Shown here piece after piece: positions 1 through 9,846 of a DNA stretch of 64,000 nucleotides; position 1 is the first letter of the stretch, and each line of letters starts with the position of its first letter. Made by a program: the position numbers and the translations under genes. The DNA is taken from contig CBFFRQ010000050.1 in the NCBI GenBank assembly GCA_965644315.1, positions 1-64,000 of the forward strand. Direction: 5' to 3'. Below the pieces are notes generated by a model. The model was not told the origin of the DNA. It saw only the letters and a program-made list of their open reading frames with translations, and made no database searches. The DNA is from Caecitellus pseudoparvulus. Lineage: Eukaryota; Bigyra: Bicosoecida.

Positions 1-20
1 CCGTCATCAAAATTTTTCCA
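1..20 (+). repeat. Putative left terminal inverted repeat of the transposon
   Basis: Reads CCGTCAT, then an A-rich spacer, then TTTTCCA. The reverse complement of 7587-7604 reads CCGTCAT, a 4-base spacer, then TTTTCCA. The match is short and imperfect, and the repeat may extend past the window edge. Confidence 0.4.
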
Positions 21-40
21 CTGGATTTTCCTGGCAACCA

Positions 41-54
41 CGTCGTTGGCGGGT
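41..54 (+). repeat. Subterminal motif CGTCGTTGGCGGGT (left copy)
   Basis: An exact 14-base match to 7493-7506 in the same orientation. The core TTGGCGGGT also occurs reversed at 406-414. Clusters of short motifs near both ends are typical transposase-binding sites. That function is inferred. Confidence 0.45.
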
Positions 55-573
55 CAGGCTCTCTGGCAAGATTCGCCCCCAGGGCGTTTCAGAGGTCGGG
101 AATGGCGGGGAATGGCATTATTTTGTGTTAACATTGTGTCAAACGCGTTTCGTGCCGGGGGCGCCGCGGCGGGCCGCGCAATGGGAAGGGGCTGGTATGG
201 CGTGGTAGTGGAGGCAGCCTGGGGCACGCCCTCACCCCCCAACGAGGGTCGAAAATCTGGCCATTTTCGCATAAATCGCAGAGGGTACTAAGTTCGATGT
301 GCACATGCCGATGGTTGCATTGGCGCGCGCTGCTTCGCTCTTGATGGCGCGTGAGGCACCTCTAAAGTGGGCCTTTTTGGGCTCCAAGTTCCGCTGAGAC
401 AGCCGACCCGCCAACCGCCTTTGCCAAGTCCCTGACGCCGGCGCACACGCGCGCGTGAAGGCGATTTCCTGCCTCTGTCGTGCATTTTGAGCGCCCTGTG
501 AGAAAGATTTGGCCGATGCGGCACCCCCTGACCGGCCGTCTCAGGCTGTCTTTGGCAAAATCGAGGTGCCGCC
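55..573. other. Left non-coding end of the transposon
   Basis: No convincing gene. It holds one reversed subterminal motif (ACCCGCCAA at 406-414) and lies between the putative left end and the transposase stop codon at 574. Small ORFs here lack any family resemblance. Confidence 0.4.
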
Positions 574-3500
574 TCACGCGTCCGCGGTGGCGCTGCGCTG
601 CTTGCCAACGGGGCCCTGCAGCGCCCAGTGGAAGCGGTAGGAAGCTTTCTCCTCCTCAGTCTTCACAAACCAGGGCGCTTCGTGCACGACTGCCGGGCCA
701 GCCACCCCTCCCCCCGTCACCAGCACCCACGGCTCCGCCTCCGCCTCTGGCCCGTGGTCCACCCTTCCCCACCCCTGCACCTCCGGGGCGCCCACTTTCA
801 GTTGACGACACAAGAGGAGGGTCTCATCAGGCAGATAGCTGCGTGCGTTGACCCGCACTGGCGCCAGGGCCACGGCCACCTCCATCAGTGTCCGCTCCAT
901 GTACCGCTTGCCCTCCCACACAACCATGCACATGACGTCAGCCAGCCCCGGCAACGACAGCCAGTTGGTGTTACCAGAGGGATACTGTAGCCTCACTTTT
1001 GTACACAACGTGAGGGGGGGGCGGTGGCCCGCGTCGTTCCCATCCACAACGTCGTCGGGCTTTAGCTGCACCTCGTGCAAGCCCCCGGGCAACATTGTCG
1101 ACACCTGCCGCTCTCTAAGCCACGCCAAGGCGCTTGCGCCCGCGAGAAAGGACTCTGGGAAGGTCAGCGGCTTGGTAGCGCTGGTGAATCGCGTCACGAT
1201 CGGCCGCATGGCCGTGCCCACCAAGTTCAGTGGGACCTCAGCGCCTGGGTCAGCAGCAGCCCCGGCACAGGCGCCGGCGTCCAGGGAGCGAGAATGCAAT
1301 AGGTTGTGCCAACTCCTGGGGGAGGGGTGTACCCCGGAGGTAGCGAGTACGGTATACAGCTCATGGCCTGCACGAGGCACACCCTCACTGCAAGCTTGCG
1401 CAAGATGCCGACCTTGCCGCGGTGCACTGTACGTAGCACACGGTTGATTCGAGTGTGCATGGTCTCGCCGTTGTCCGTGTCCACGGTCTCCAGGCTTCCG
1501 TACCAATGCATGTCCAGCGCTATCTGCTGCGCGATGTGAAGCTTGGGGTAGGTAAGGGGCAGAGCCTCCCGGCCGTGGGTCTGCAGCTCGTTGCTGAACA
1601 GCTGGAACACGGTGGCCACACGGGCCATCCACTGGGCCAGACGGCACGCGTCGCCCCGCCCAGCCACTGCCCTGCCGTACGTGAAGCGCAGGACCACGCC
1701 CACGGCCCCATGCAGTGCGTTCAGCAGTTGGCGGACCTTGGGCGGCCCCACGACGGCGTCGTCCGTGCCCACCATAAGGGTCTGCCACCGAGTGAGCCCC
1801 AGCTTGTCCTCGGCAGTGACGGCGTTGCCGGCCGATAGCTTCACCGCCGTGTCCTTCCCCGCCCCGACCACTTGCACACCGTCGATGCGGCGCGGGTATG
1901 GCTGCTGCATGCGTTTCATGAAAGTTGTCTTTCGGGTGTCCTGGGTGAGGGTGCCGGGCACCAGTATGGCCTGCTCCAGCGCGGCCCATGTCCGGTCCCC
2001 CACCACCCCTGACCCCAGCACGTGCAGCCTGTCTGCAGGGCAGGCGTCGTAGCCATTGCCCCCCACGAACAGGGACGCGTGGCGCTCAATGGCGCAAATG
2101 TCTTCTTCGCTCTTCCACCGGATCGTGGCCAGGTCTGCCTGGGCCTGCGCCCTCACAGCTTGGTCGGCTGACTCCACGTTGCGCAGCGCGTCGGCATGGA
2201 AGGTTGCCGAGTGCCGCCTGCAGGTCTTGAGAGCTTCTACGGTCTCGGCGGTGGGACGGAGTTCGGGGTTTGCCCGTGCTTGCTGGCCCCCACTCCGCCA
2301 TGCCAGCGCGCAAGAGCACCGCGGAGGCCTCCCATGGACAGAGTTCAGCAGCTGCCACCTCTCGGCGGTGTCTGCGCAGATGGCGCCGATGAGCGGCCAC
2401 ACGCGGGCAGTGAATGACAGTGTAGAGTCCCCAAGCCGCGCCTCTATCACGTCAACGCCCAGGGTTTGAAGCCCGGCCACTTGGTCAGCATTCACAGGGA
2501 TCCAGAGCCCCCCCTGGGCGTGGATATCTGCAAGAGGCTCCAGCAGCACAGCGGAGAGCTGTGCCTGGTGAACTCTGTACTTGGCACGCTTCACCGCTTC
2601 CGCAGTCCCCTTAAAGTCCATGTCCTTTAGAGGCATGAAGGCGAGAACTCCCGCGGCACCCAGGCTTCGAGCTTCACGGGGACTTAGTTGCATGGGCCGG
2701 ACGCTCAGGGGTGTGATGGCCGTCTTCGGTTGGCGGAAGGGGTGAGCCTCGTCCATGAAGACGTTGATGACAAACGGCAGCGCGTGGTGCTCGAGGGCTG
2801 TTCGAGAGGCTGCTTGGGCACAGGGGCTCTCACTGAAACAGGATACGGTTCCATCCTGGGGCTCCTGTGCGCCCGCCATCGTGTGCGCCTGCAAGCGGCC
2901 ACCTCTCCAGAACGGCCCAGCCAAGGGGGGGGTATCCGTGTCGCACAAAGATCGCCGGTGCCTTCGGAATGCTTCGAGTGCAATGGCGTCACTTTCGCGG
3001 AAGGCAGCGCAGACACTCTCGGCCAGCGTGCGAGTCATGGGGGTGTCAATCCCCGACGTGTGCATGGGGTCTGGGACACCTCTCGTGGCCGGCCGGGCTG
3101 GCAAGCACTCGACGGGCACCCGAGCCAGCGCGTGGACAAGCCAATCTCGTAGTTTGACACCGTGGATCGGCCAGCTGTGGCGGGCGTTGCCTCGCCGGTC
3201 GTGCGCCTCGGGGGGCAGCTTGGCGTGCACCACGCCCGGCATGCAGACGCTGGGGTCTCCTTGGAACTTGTGAGCCAAACGCTCCATGGCCTCGTGCGGC
3301 TGAACCGGCTTCCTTCCACGGATCCGTGCCTGGCATGTGCATCCTTCCGTGTCCGACATGCACTGCTTCCACAGGCCAGTCAAAAGATTCAACACGGATG
3401 CCGAACTAGCGTCAGTCGTCAAGATCGCTTTCAGCATGTAGTTTTCCCTCCGCAGGTGTTCCATCGCCTTCGCGTCAAGCCGCATGCGAGCCTGGATCGC

Positions 3501-3953
3501 CTGGCACGCGGCTTCGGCGTCAACCTCCCGGGATTCGGGTGCCGTGCTGCCAGTTGGCTGGAGCTGAATGCCTTCGGCCCCTGGTCCAGGAAAGGCCCTC
3601 TCCCACAAGGCTGTCTCGAACCCCGTCTCTGCATCGCTGTCGCTGTCAGAGTCTGGCACAAAGGCCTCATCGTCAGGCGTGGATGGGGGCGAATGCTCCG
3701 CCGGGGCCACCCCTGCTGTGGACTGTTCGAGGGAGGCATGGGCGCCAACGAAAGTCTTTTCAAGCTCTTCCGGGAGGGTGGGTTCGGAATCTTCGGCAAG
3801 TCGCGCAAGCTTCGCCCGCCGTTGACTGGCCGCTGCCAGCCGTCGCTCACGTGCCACATCCTTGCACCTAGTCCTGTAGTGCCGAGTAAGGCCCCGCTGA
3901 GTTGTGAAAGGGCGTTTACAAACGGGACATTCAAAACTTGCTGGATTGGACAT
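574..3953 (-). CDS. Plavaka-like (CMC superfamily) DDE transposase, one frame change near 1227-1330
   Basis: The start chosen is the ATG at 3953, directly before an N-terminal zinc finger (C9, C12, H24, C29; a C2HC pattern). A low-complexity acidic stretch follows, then a transposase core. I see an FMDEAHPF motif near residue 399 as the likely first catalytic Asp, PADRLHVL near 641 as the second, and TDNGETMH near 824 as the likely Glu. The last is followed by a segment resembling the family's conserved C-terminal block. The order D, D(LH), E with 'PKLH' upstream is what Plavaka-type transposases show. The frame open from 3953 stops at 1227, yet good coding continues in another minus-strand frame to the stop at 574. 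I found no splice pair of normal length to join them, so this is either a frameshift or an unrecognised intron. The catalytic assignments are by eye, not by alignment. Confidence 0.65.
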
Positions 3954-4498
3954 GCTTGACTGCGTCTGTGACCAATGAGTGGAGCTGAGTGATTCAAATG
4001 CCCAGCGCCACAGTGCGTGCTTACCGCATGCCCACAGCGAATGCATTAAGTTCGCAACCGAGAGCAGGGACACAGGAAGAATGCACACAATGCGGCCCCC
4101 AGACGCACCTGTCGCTGGAACTGCAGGATGGGGGGAGTGCAGGTGCTGAGGCGTGGTGGTGCAGTTTCCGTACTGGTGTGTGAACAAGAACCTTCCGGGG
4201 CTGCACCAGCATCGCGGACAGCAGGCAGGGTGATCTTCGTGGGAGGGGATATGGTCGAACTATAGCAGGTTGAGGTGACTGATCAGGCTCTGCGCGCAGT
4301 GTCGGCCGTCATGGTACAGGCTGCGCGGCGCCGTGATGCTGACGGAGGAGGGGGGGGGGTGGCCGTCGAGCACGAAGCACGACGCACACGCCACTTGGCG
4401 CGCCAGGTCATCTCCCAGACGCCATCGAACTTCTCACAACCATCTTCAGCGCCTTGTATGCCACCATACCGCTCGAGCCCTTCTCCCTCCCTGCAAAG
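3954..4498. promoter_or_regulatory. Central divergent region of the transposon
   Basis: About 545 bases between the transposase start and the first possible plus-strand exon. Any promoters for the two outward-facing genes should lie here. No TATA box or clear repeat was recognised; there is a run of ten G at about 4350-4360. Confidence 0.3.
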
Positions 4499-4768
4499 AT
4501 GGCCCAACAAACCACATTTGAGGATTGCGGTCTTTCACCCCCCGAAGCCAAACTGGCAATCAGGAAGGAGGTACAGTCCCTGGATCGGATACTGAGGGCA
4601 ACTCACGCGACACAGGTCACCTGTGCCAAAATGGCTGACAAAACCTTGCCACACCCCTCGTTCGAAACCTGGCAGGAGGACCTGACTGGCGCCAGCGGCA
4701 CGTCACGCCTGTGCACTGTACAGCACCGCATCATATCACGCTTTCACTACAACGCATTGTCACTATGA
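4499..4768 (+). CDS. Small ORF or upstream exon of the plus-strand transposon gene
   Basis: An 89-codon ORF starting with ATG at 4499, with ordinary amino-acid composition (a charged, Leu-rich first half). It is in the same reading frame as the larger ORF at 4982-6445 but separated by several stops, including one near 4920. A CAG acceptor at 4956-4958 would open the larger ORF, but it needs a phase-1 donor and none is obvious here. It may therefore be a separate small protein, a 5' exon with an unusual donor, or chance. No family recognised. Confidence 0.3.
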   Translation: MAQQTTFEDCGLSPPEAKLAIRKEVQSLDRILRATHATQVTCAKMADKTLPHPSFETWQEDLTGASGTSRLCTVQHRIISRFHYNALSL

Positions 4769-4981
4769 GGCACAGGGATAGCACTTCAAGAGCACCTCGC
4801 CAAGATGCACGGTGAGATGACGAGCAGTTCAAGGCAATCGAGTGCGGAGGGTGCGTACGGAACTCGCTGCAGCCGGTGACAGTGGCGAGGCCGCTCACAC
4901 AGCACGAGCTGGGTTCCATAGCCCTTTGTCCTAAGTCGGATTTCGTCCTCGTTCGCAGTGTCCCACGGAAACGCGTTGGCT

Positions 4982-6445
4982 ATGCATGTTGCCCAGACCA
5001 GCGAGGTGCCACGGATGCTGGACGTGGAGGCCTTCCACGTGCGGGATCCGGGCCTTCGTGAGAGGGCGACCCAAGCATCCGTGGTGGTCAATCGAGGACT
5101 TCTCCAGCTGTTGTTTGCTCGGACGGTCTCCCTGGAGTACCAGGTGGTATACTTGGCAGGTAGACTTGACAAGGTGCAGGGGGTGGTCGCCGACCAAGTG
5201 ACCCCTGCGAAGCGAAAGGACCACAGCGCCAACAGCAGCGAGTTGTTCATGGCCAACCACATGGACGCCATTGGGAAGCCTCGTTTGACAACCAAGCTGA
5301 AAAAATTCCCCACCCAGCGGAAAGGGAAGGAAGACAAATATGGGAGCCTTCTCACACTCATGTGCACAGACGCCGCGCTGGCCGTCTCCGGAGGGCTGCT
5401 GGGCTCTGCCCTGGCAGTACACGATGAACTTCGTCGTGTCGCTGGACTCACAACTCCAGCTCTATCTTTCCCCCTCGCACGACTTGAGGGCTTTTGTGAG
5501 CTTCTCAAGGAGAGAGTGTCTGCTGGAGGAGCTGGCGCCCCCCATCCTTGGGTAGACACCAAACGTCTGCTGGGTGGGGTGACCTTGGGGGTTGTCCGGG
5601 ACGCATGCAAGAAGCTGCGAAGTGCGGTACAGCGGATCCTGCAGCCAGGTCAGGCTGCACAAAAGGAGCGTGTTGCCAAGGCGCTGAAGACTCTGTGTCC
5701 CAAGGCAGAAGCTGAGCCCCTTCGCTGCAAGAGGTACGCTGTCTGTCCTCCCCACGTCGACTCCATCAACATCTCAGACCGCCAGTTCGTCGACGAACCG
5801 CCCACCAGGAGGAACATGGACTTCCTCTCATGGGAAGGCGCGAACGGCGCCGCCCTTGCCATGGAAGAGGTGAGTCGCCGCCAACGAGCACGTTTTGAAG
5901 CAGTCAGCGCATTTGTGACGGCCGACACCCCCTTCGACTATGTGAGCCTGCTGGCAGCATCCGAGGTTCAGGCCCTCTGCAGCCGAGGTGCCGAGCAACC
6001 TGGAGGCGGAGGTCTGGAGGGCGATGGGCAGACATCTCACCCCCTTGCAGCAATGCTGTATCTCACCAGGGTGATGCTTGGCGTCATCCGAGACCAAGCG
6101 TATAGCCTCGCTCGCGACGTCCCGCAACTTCCGATCGACGCCCAGTGGCACACACTCAGTCACTCGCAACTGTACATTGCTGCCACCGTGTTCGGGCCTA
6201 TTTGGACGTTCTTACGAGGTGAGGATGGATGCGCCATAACCTGGGGGTATATCACCAAGGCCTTTCAAGATTCGATGATGGAAGACCCAAAGGTCTTGGC
6301 GCAAAAGGTACAAGCACGGGTCGCTGAAACACTGAAAGGCCAGGGAAAGGGCACAAAGCGCCAACTCAGCGACCCCACGAAAGACTTGGAACCGGACACC
6401 AAGCGCCGACTCAACGCATATAAGGCGCTTTTGTTGAATACATAG
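4982..6445 (+). CDS. Orphan second ORF of the transposon, 487 aa
   Basis: The open frame extends from about 4958; the first ATG is at 4982. The protein has normal globular composition: a helical, charged middle (residues about 180-260), one Trp-rich stretch near the end (IWTFLRGEDG) and a Lys-rich, hydrophilic C-terminus with two KR pairs. I recognise no domain. It points away from the transposase and sits inside the same putative termini, so I infer that it is the element's accessory gene, as CACTA/CMC-type elements often carry. A captured host gene is the alternative. GC and codon use look slightly lower in GC than the neighbouring host genes. Confidence 0.55.
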   Translation: MHVAQTSEVPRMLDVEAFHVRDPGLRERATQASVVVNRGLLQLLFARTVSLEYQVVYLAGRLDKVQGVVADQVTPAKRKDHSANSSELFMANHMDAIGKPRLTTKLKKFPTQRKGKEDKYGSLLTLMCTDAALAVSGGLLGSALAVHDELRRVAGLTTPALSFPLARLEGFCELLKERVSAGGAGAPHPWVDTKRLLGGVTLGVVRDACKKLRSAVQRILQPGQAAQKERVAKALKTLCPKAEAEPLRCKRYAVCPPHVDSINISDRQFVDEPPTRRNMDFLSWEGANGAALAMEEVSRRQRARFEAVSAFVTADTPFDYVSLLAASEVQALCSRGAEQPGGGGLEGDGQTSHPLAAMLYLTRVMLGVIRDQAYSLARDVPQLPIDAQWHTLSHSQLYIAATVFGPIWTFLRGEDGCAITWGYITKAFQDSMMEDPKVLAQKVQARVAETLKGQGKGTKRQLSDPTKDLEPDTKRRLNAYKALLLNT

Positions 6446-7387
6446 GTTGCCATTGGCAGCCTGGGGCATACCTGCAGGCTCCCCCTTGATCGGGGAGGGG
6501 CGGGCGTCCCTGTGGGCCAAAATGCACCCGAGCCCTTCGCTAGGTCTTTGCTCAAGGCAGTGTCAGGTTGCATAGGCCCTAGAGCGCCTCCAAAAGCCCA
6601 CAGGACCTGATGGGAAGACCCTCGATCTTGGCAGCAGAGCCACACACCCCCCCCTCCCCCAGGTGGGGGGTGCACTTGCGCAGTGTGGGCACAACTGGCA
6701 TTCACTCCACTTGCCACCGCCGAGATACTTGTAAGCGTTTTGCATTCACGAGTCCCACAGTTGACGTGAGGCTGCCGGGAGGCCAGCTGCGCACACCTGT
6801 CAGCACTGGCGTTTCCGGCGCGCTTGACCTGAACCACAAGCTTTGCTCCACTCTATACGCCGCCCTCCCCTGTGCAGAAACTCATGTAGTTGAACAATAT
6901 CCTGGCACAATATTTGCTTCGGCCCCCAGACTCGACCCTCGACACATGCAGGGGGCCCCACTGCGGAATGTGAGTGTTGGCGTTGGAAGGCTGCGTTAAC
7001 GCCCAGCCTCACCGTAGTGACACGCTCCCCGCCACGCCCCCTGCCGCCAGATCTTGCTTTTTGGAACTATGAAGTCATCATGAATGCCGATCTCTCTCAC
7101 GTGGTAGTCTGAGCGGTGCGTTGCTGCATTGGAGGTTCCCGCGTTGCCGTGGCGTCTCCTGCACCCGCCGTGTCACTCCCCCGAACGCCGCTGGCAGCTG
7201 CTGCCCCGTAAAGAGCAAAGATAAACCCAAGACTAATACGATGCCTTGATCGAGATCAGACACTGCGGGTGTGTTGGTGAAGAGCACCCCCTTCCGTGAT
7301 GCATGGGTGGGTAAGGAGAGCCTCCCTCACATGCACCCCCGCTCCGCTCCCGTGCAGGCGACAGCGACGACCGAAACCTGAGACGTC
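6446..7387. other. Right non-coding part of the transposon
   Basis: More than 900 bases without a credible gene. It contains a C-run/G-run inverted repeat around 6647-6670, and the last part, continuing to 7604, carries the subterminal motif cluster. Short ORFs here show no family signal. Confidence 0.4.
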
Positions 7388-8365
7388 TCACACACAGGAG
7401 GAGAGGCAGGGGTGGCACAGGGGTGGCACAAGCCAGTACCAGGTGCAGTGCCGGGGTGGAAACACCAGGCGCGCAAACAATTCATTCCACGACGTCGTTG
7501 GCGGGTAAACCCGCCAAACACCCGCCAACCTCTCAGGCCTTATTTGGGAACCCGGCAACAAGCCCGCCGCCGGGTTCGGAGGGGCCTGGAAAATCTCATG
7601 ACGGTGCACCGCCTCACCCCCGCTCTCAGCACTCCCCACCGCACTCGGACACACGCTCACCAGCACCACGCGCACTGATGACCCGCCAGCCCCTCCCCAT
7701 CGGCACGCCCCAGCCCTCACAGCTGCGCTGCACTGCCCCTCCACGCCACCATCCCAACCCGCTGTCAACAGCACCAACACGTCCACGCCAGCCACACCCT
7801 CAACCAACGACCGACGGCACTGCACGCCTGTGCTCCCCACCTCACACTGCGGACCAGACCCCACATACGCCTCTGGCACGACCACAGACCCCACACCCTC
7901 CACGCTGCACTGCGCACGGAGCGCCATGTACCAAGTGCCGCACTGCGACACGCACCGCTCTGCACCGCACCACTCGCTACGCACCATGTCACCCTCCCCC
8001 GCCTCCATGCACAGCCCCAGATGCTCGTCATACACACTGCACCCTGAATGCACCATGAAACCTGCCTCGCCCGCATCCGCCTGCGCACACACACGCACCA
8101 CAGTCAACAACGCCACCTCACCCACTCCCAAGCATCACCCCCTCGCCACGCCCAGCACACTCACTTGCACACCCTGGAATGCCCCCACCAGCATGCCCCC
8201 CACAGAGGACTGCAGGGACTCCCGCATCACGCTGTCCACGCCCCCCACCACCTCCACCGCTAGCCGGGGCGGGGCGCTGGCAGCATGGGGAAAGCTGGCC
8301 TGGCTGCCTGCCAGGAGCAGGGCTGTGCAGGCCAGCACGAGGCTGGCCGTGTAAGCTGAAGCCAT
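7388..8365 (-). CDS. Secreted Cys-rich protein, 3' end replaced by transposon sequence
   Basis: The ATG at 8365 begins a signal peptide (about 23 residues, hydrophobic core LVLACTALLLAG, cut after SQA). Exon 1 is 8365-8165. An 84-base intron (8164-8081, GTGAGT..GCGCAG) removes an in-frame TGA at 8137-8135. Exon 2 then gives a Cys-rich ectodomain with about ten Cys between 8040 and 7800, including GCSVYDEHLGLC, a WCGAERC segment and a later QC pair. There is no transmembrane segment or known domain, so it is probably extracellular or vacuolar. The reading frame crosses the putative transposon end at 7604 and stays open to a stop at 7388, so the last 72 codons are element-derived. The original C-terminus is unknown; the gene could be functional or broken. 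Confidence 0.5.
7493..7528. repeat. Subterminal motif cluster (right), including a palindrome
   Basis: CGTCGTTGGCGGGT at 7493-7506 is followed by ACCCGCCAA at 7509-7517 and 7520-7528. The first two copies form a near-perfect palindrome (TTGGCGGG, 4-base loop, CCCGCCAA) at 7498-7517. The same core occurs at the left end of the element, supporting a common origin of both ends. Confidence 0.5.
7587..7604 (-). repeat. Putative right terminal inverted repeat of the transposon
   Basis: Read on the minus strand this is CCGTCAT, four bases, TTTTCCA, matching bases 1-20. It lies inside the open frame of the secreted-protein gene, marking the likely insertion point. Confidence 0.4.
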
Positions 8366-8602
8366 AGTGGAAACAAGGAGGAGTTCTCGAACCAGTTCAC
8401 GTGGCTCGGGCTTTGTTTGTTATTTTAATTGGATTTGGAGCACGCTTTGGTTTATATCTTGGCTTGCTGGCAGCTCCTGGTCCATTGCAACTCGACGGGA
8501 AGGTTGAAGCATCGCTGCCTCGCGCCGTGCGCCTTGCATTGGCGCGTAAAACCTGCTAGTGACGTCCACATGTAGGATTCGGGCCTATAGCGTCGCACGG
8601 AA

Positions 8603-9586
8603 TCAGGCTGGGGCCAGGCCGGCCAAGTGATCTTGTTTCACGTACACAGTGGCAGGCGCCGCCCCTTCGCCCTGAATGTGGAGGCTCAGCTGGCCTGGTG
8701 GTGCACGCAACCAGCTGCCTTCATCAAGGCACTGAGTATCAAGAGGCTTCCTGGGAGTGTCAAGAGTGCTGCAGCATGAGCTGACCAGCCCCACGACCGC
8801 ACTGGCACGTGCGCTGGGACTTACCCAACTTGCAAGCAGCCTTTCACGACAAAGAGCTCTGCACCTTGGGAAGAACTCAACACGTATGAATGGCCAGGAT
8901 CAAGCTGAACCAGGCGTATGCTTTCTGGGTAGTCTTTCTCGTCGTACAGAGTGAGCTGGCGCACGCCGTCTGAGACTGAGCGCCAGCCGGGGTTAGTCCT
9001 CCAGTCCTGCACCAGAACTTTTGGTCTGCGAGGCCCCGGGAACTGACGAAGTTTAACGAACAGCTCACATCCGTCCTTGGATCGAGGTGCGTGGCGGAAA
9101 GAGCTGGGATTCATCAAAAACGTCCCTTCTGCGGCAGGAGCAAAGGGGGCAGAGCGTGGGATGCGCTCAGACGCAAGGCATCCACGAAGCAAGCTGACCT
9201 GGGTAGTCCCCCGAATCATCGGAAAACGTCCCTCGGAGCACAAGTATCTCCTCCCCATCTGGGTGGCCGTGCTCGTGAAACGTGGATGCCGCCGCGTACT
9301 GGACGACTGAGGTCACTCGACCTGCCTCAGCAGGGCCACTGAGCTCTAGGCGCTTGCGCCAAACAGATGCGGAGGGTGATGGCGCCCAGCGCATGCGCCT
9401 AGTGCTGGCCACTTCAAATTTGGAGAAGTCCGCGCGCAGCTGGCTGCTTGGAGCGCCACCCTCCGGGAGTTTTGTCGCTGGAGAGCAGCTCACACCTGTG
9501 GTGCGGGTAAGCCAGCTGCTTGCCACTGGGCCGACGAATGCAGCAGCAAGAGCCAGGCCAGGACGCGTGAAAGTCGTAGCAGCCAT
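8603..9586 (-). CDS. ChrR-like double-cupin protein, 279 aa
   Basis: Three exons: 9586-9199, 9128-8825 and 8750-8603, with introns of 70 and 74 bases (GTCAGC..CCGCAG and GTAAGT..TCCCAG). The phases fit and join one continuous protein. The first cupin is of the anti-sigma-factor ChrR type: SVWRKRLEL, HEHGHPDGEEILVLRG with the metal-binding His-x-His and Glu, and HAPRS with the second His position. The second, more divergent cupin ends in GSWLRAPPG and VYVKQDHL. Bacterial ChrR cupins bind zinc and respond to oxidants; here no sigma-binding domain is seen, so a stand-alone metal or redox role is only inferred. The first 30 residues are Ala-rich with few acidic residues and could be an organelle-targeting peptide. 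The ATG at 9586 has a good context (AAAATGG). Confidence 0.75.
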
Positions 9587-9846
9587 TTTAAAGAAGAGTC
9601 TCCGCACCGTGGACAGTAGCTAGGTGGCTTGTGAGGCTGGTGAGGAGCGAGGAAGAGAAGCGATGCGGCGTGGTGGGGAGCAGATTCCGCAGAATGCACA
9701 ACTGCCTGGCTCCTAGCTCTCCCGAGCGACCGGCGTGAAGTGCCAAGAGCTGAGGAAAGATTGGTTTGGCTGAATTCTCCTTGTGGATTGCCTGAAGGCC
9801 TGCCTCAGCCATACCCCCGGCTCAGGCGTGGAGGTTGTGGCGTGCC

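Larger units (their letters stand above)
1..7604. mobile_element. Candidate Plavaka/CMC-like DNA transposon, about 7.6 kb, left edge at or beyond window start
   Basis: Two long ORFs run outward from a central non-coding stretch (about 3954-4498). One is a transposase on the minus strand and the other an orphan ORF on the plus strand. The outer edges share features: bases 1-20 and the reverse complement of 7587-7604 both begin CCGTCAT and contain TTTTCCA. The 14-mer CGTCGTTGGCGGGT occurs at 41-54 and 7493-7506, and further TTGGCGGGT/ACCCGCCAA copies lie at 406-414, 7509-7517 and 7520-7528. A divergent pair of genes with subterminal repeats is usual in CMC-type elements. The boundaries are inferred: the left flank is outside the window, so no target-site duplication can be checked. 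Confidence 0.5.

Noticed and set aside
4669-4700. tRNA B-box-like GTTCGAAACC
   Set aside because: No matching A-box, acceptor stem or cloverleaf around it.
6640-6675. C-run/G-run hairpin as a transcription terminator
   Set aside because: No gene ends nearby, and hairpin terminators of this kind are bacterial. It is more likely a simple GC-rich repeat in the transposon end.
8132-8137. In-frame TGA in the secreted-protein gene taken as a nonsense mutation or a recoded codon
   Set aside because: It falls inside an 84-base intron with good GTGAGT and GCGCAG sites, in phase 0.
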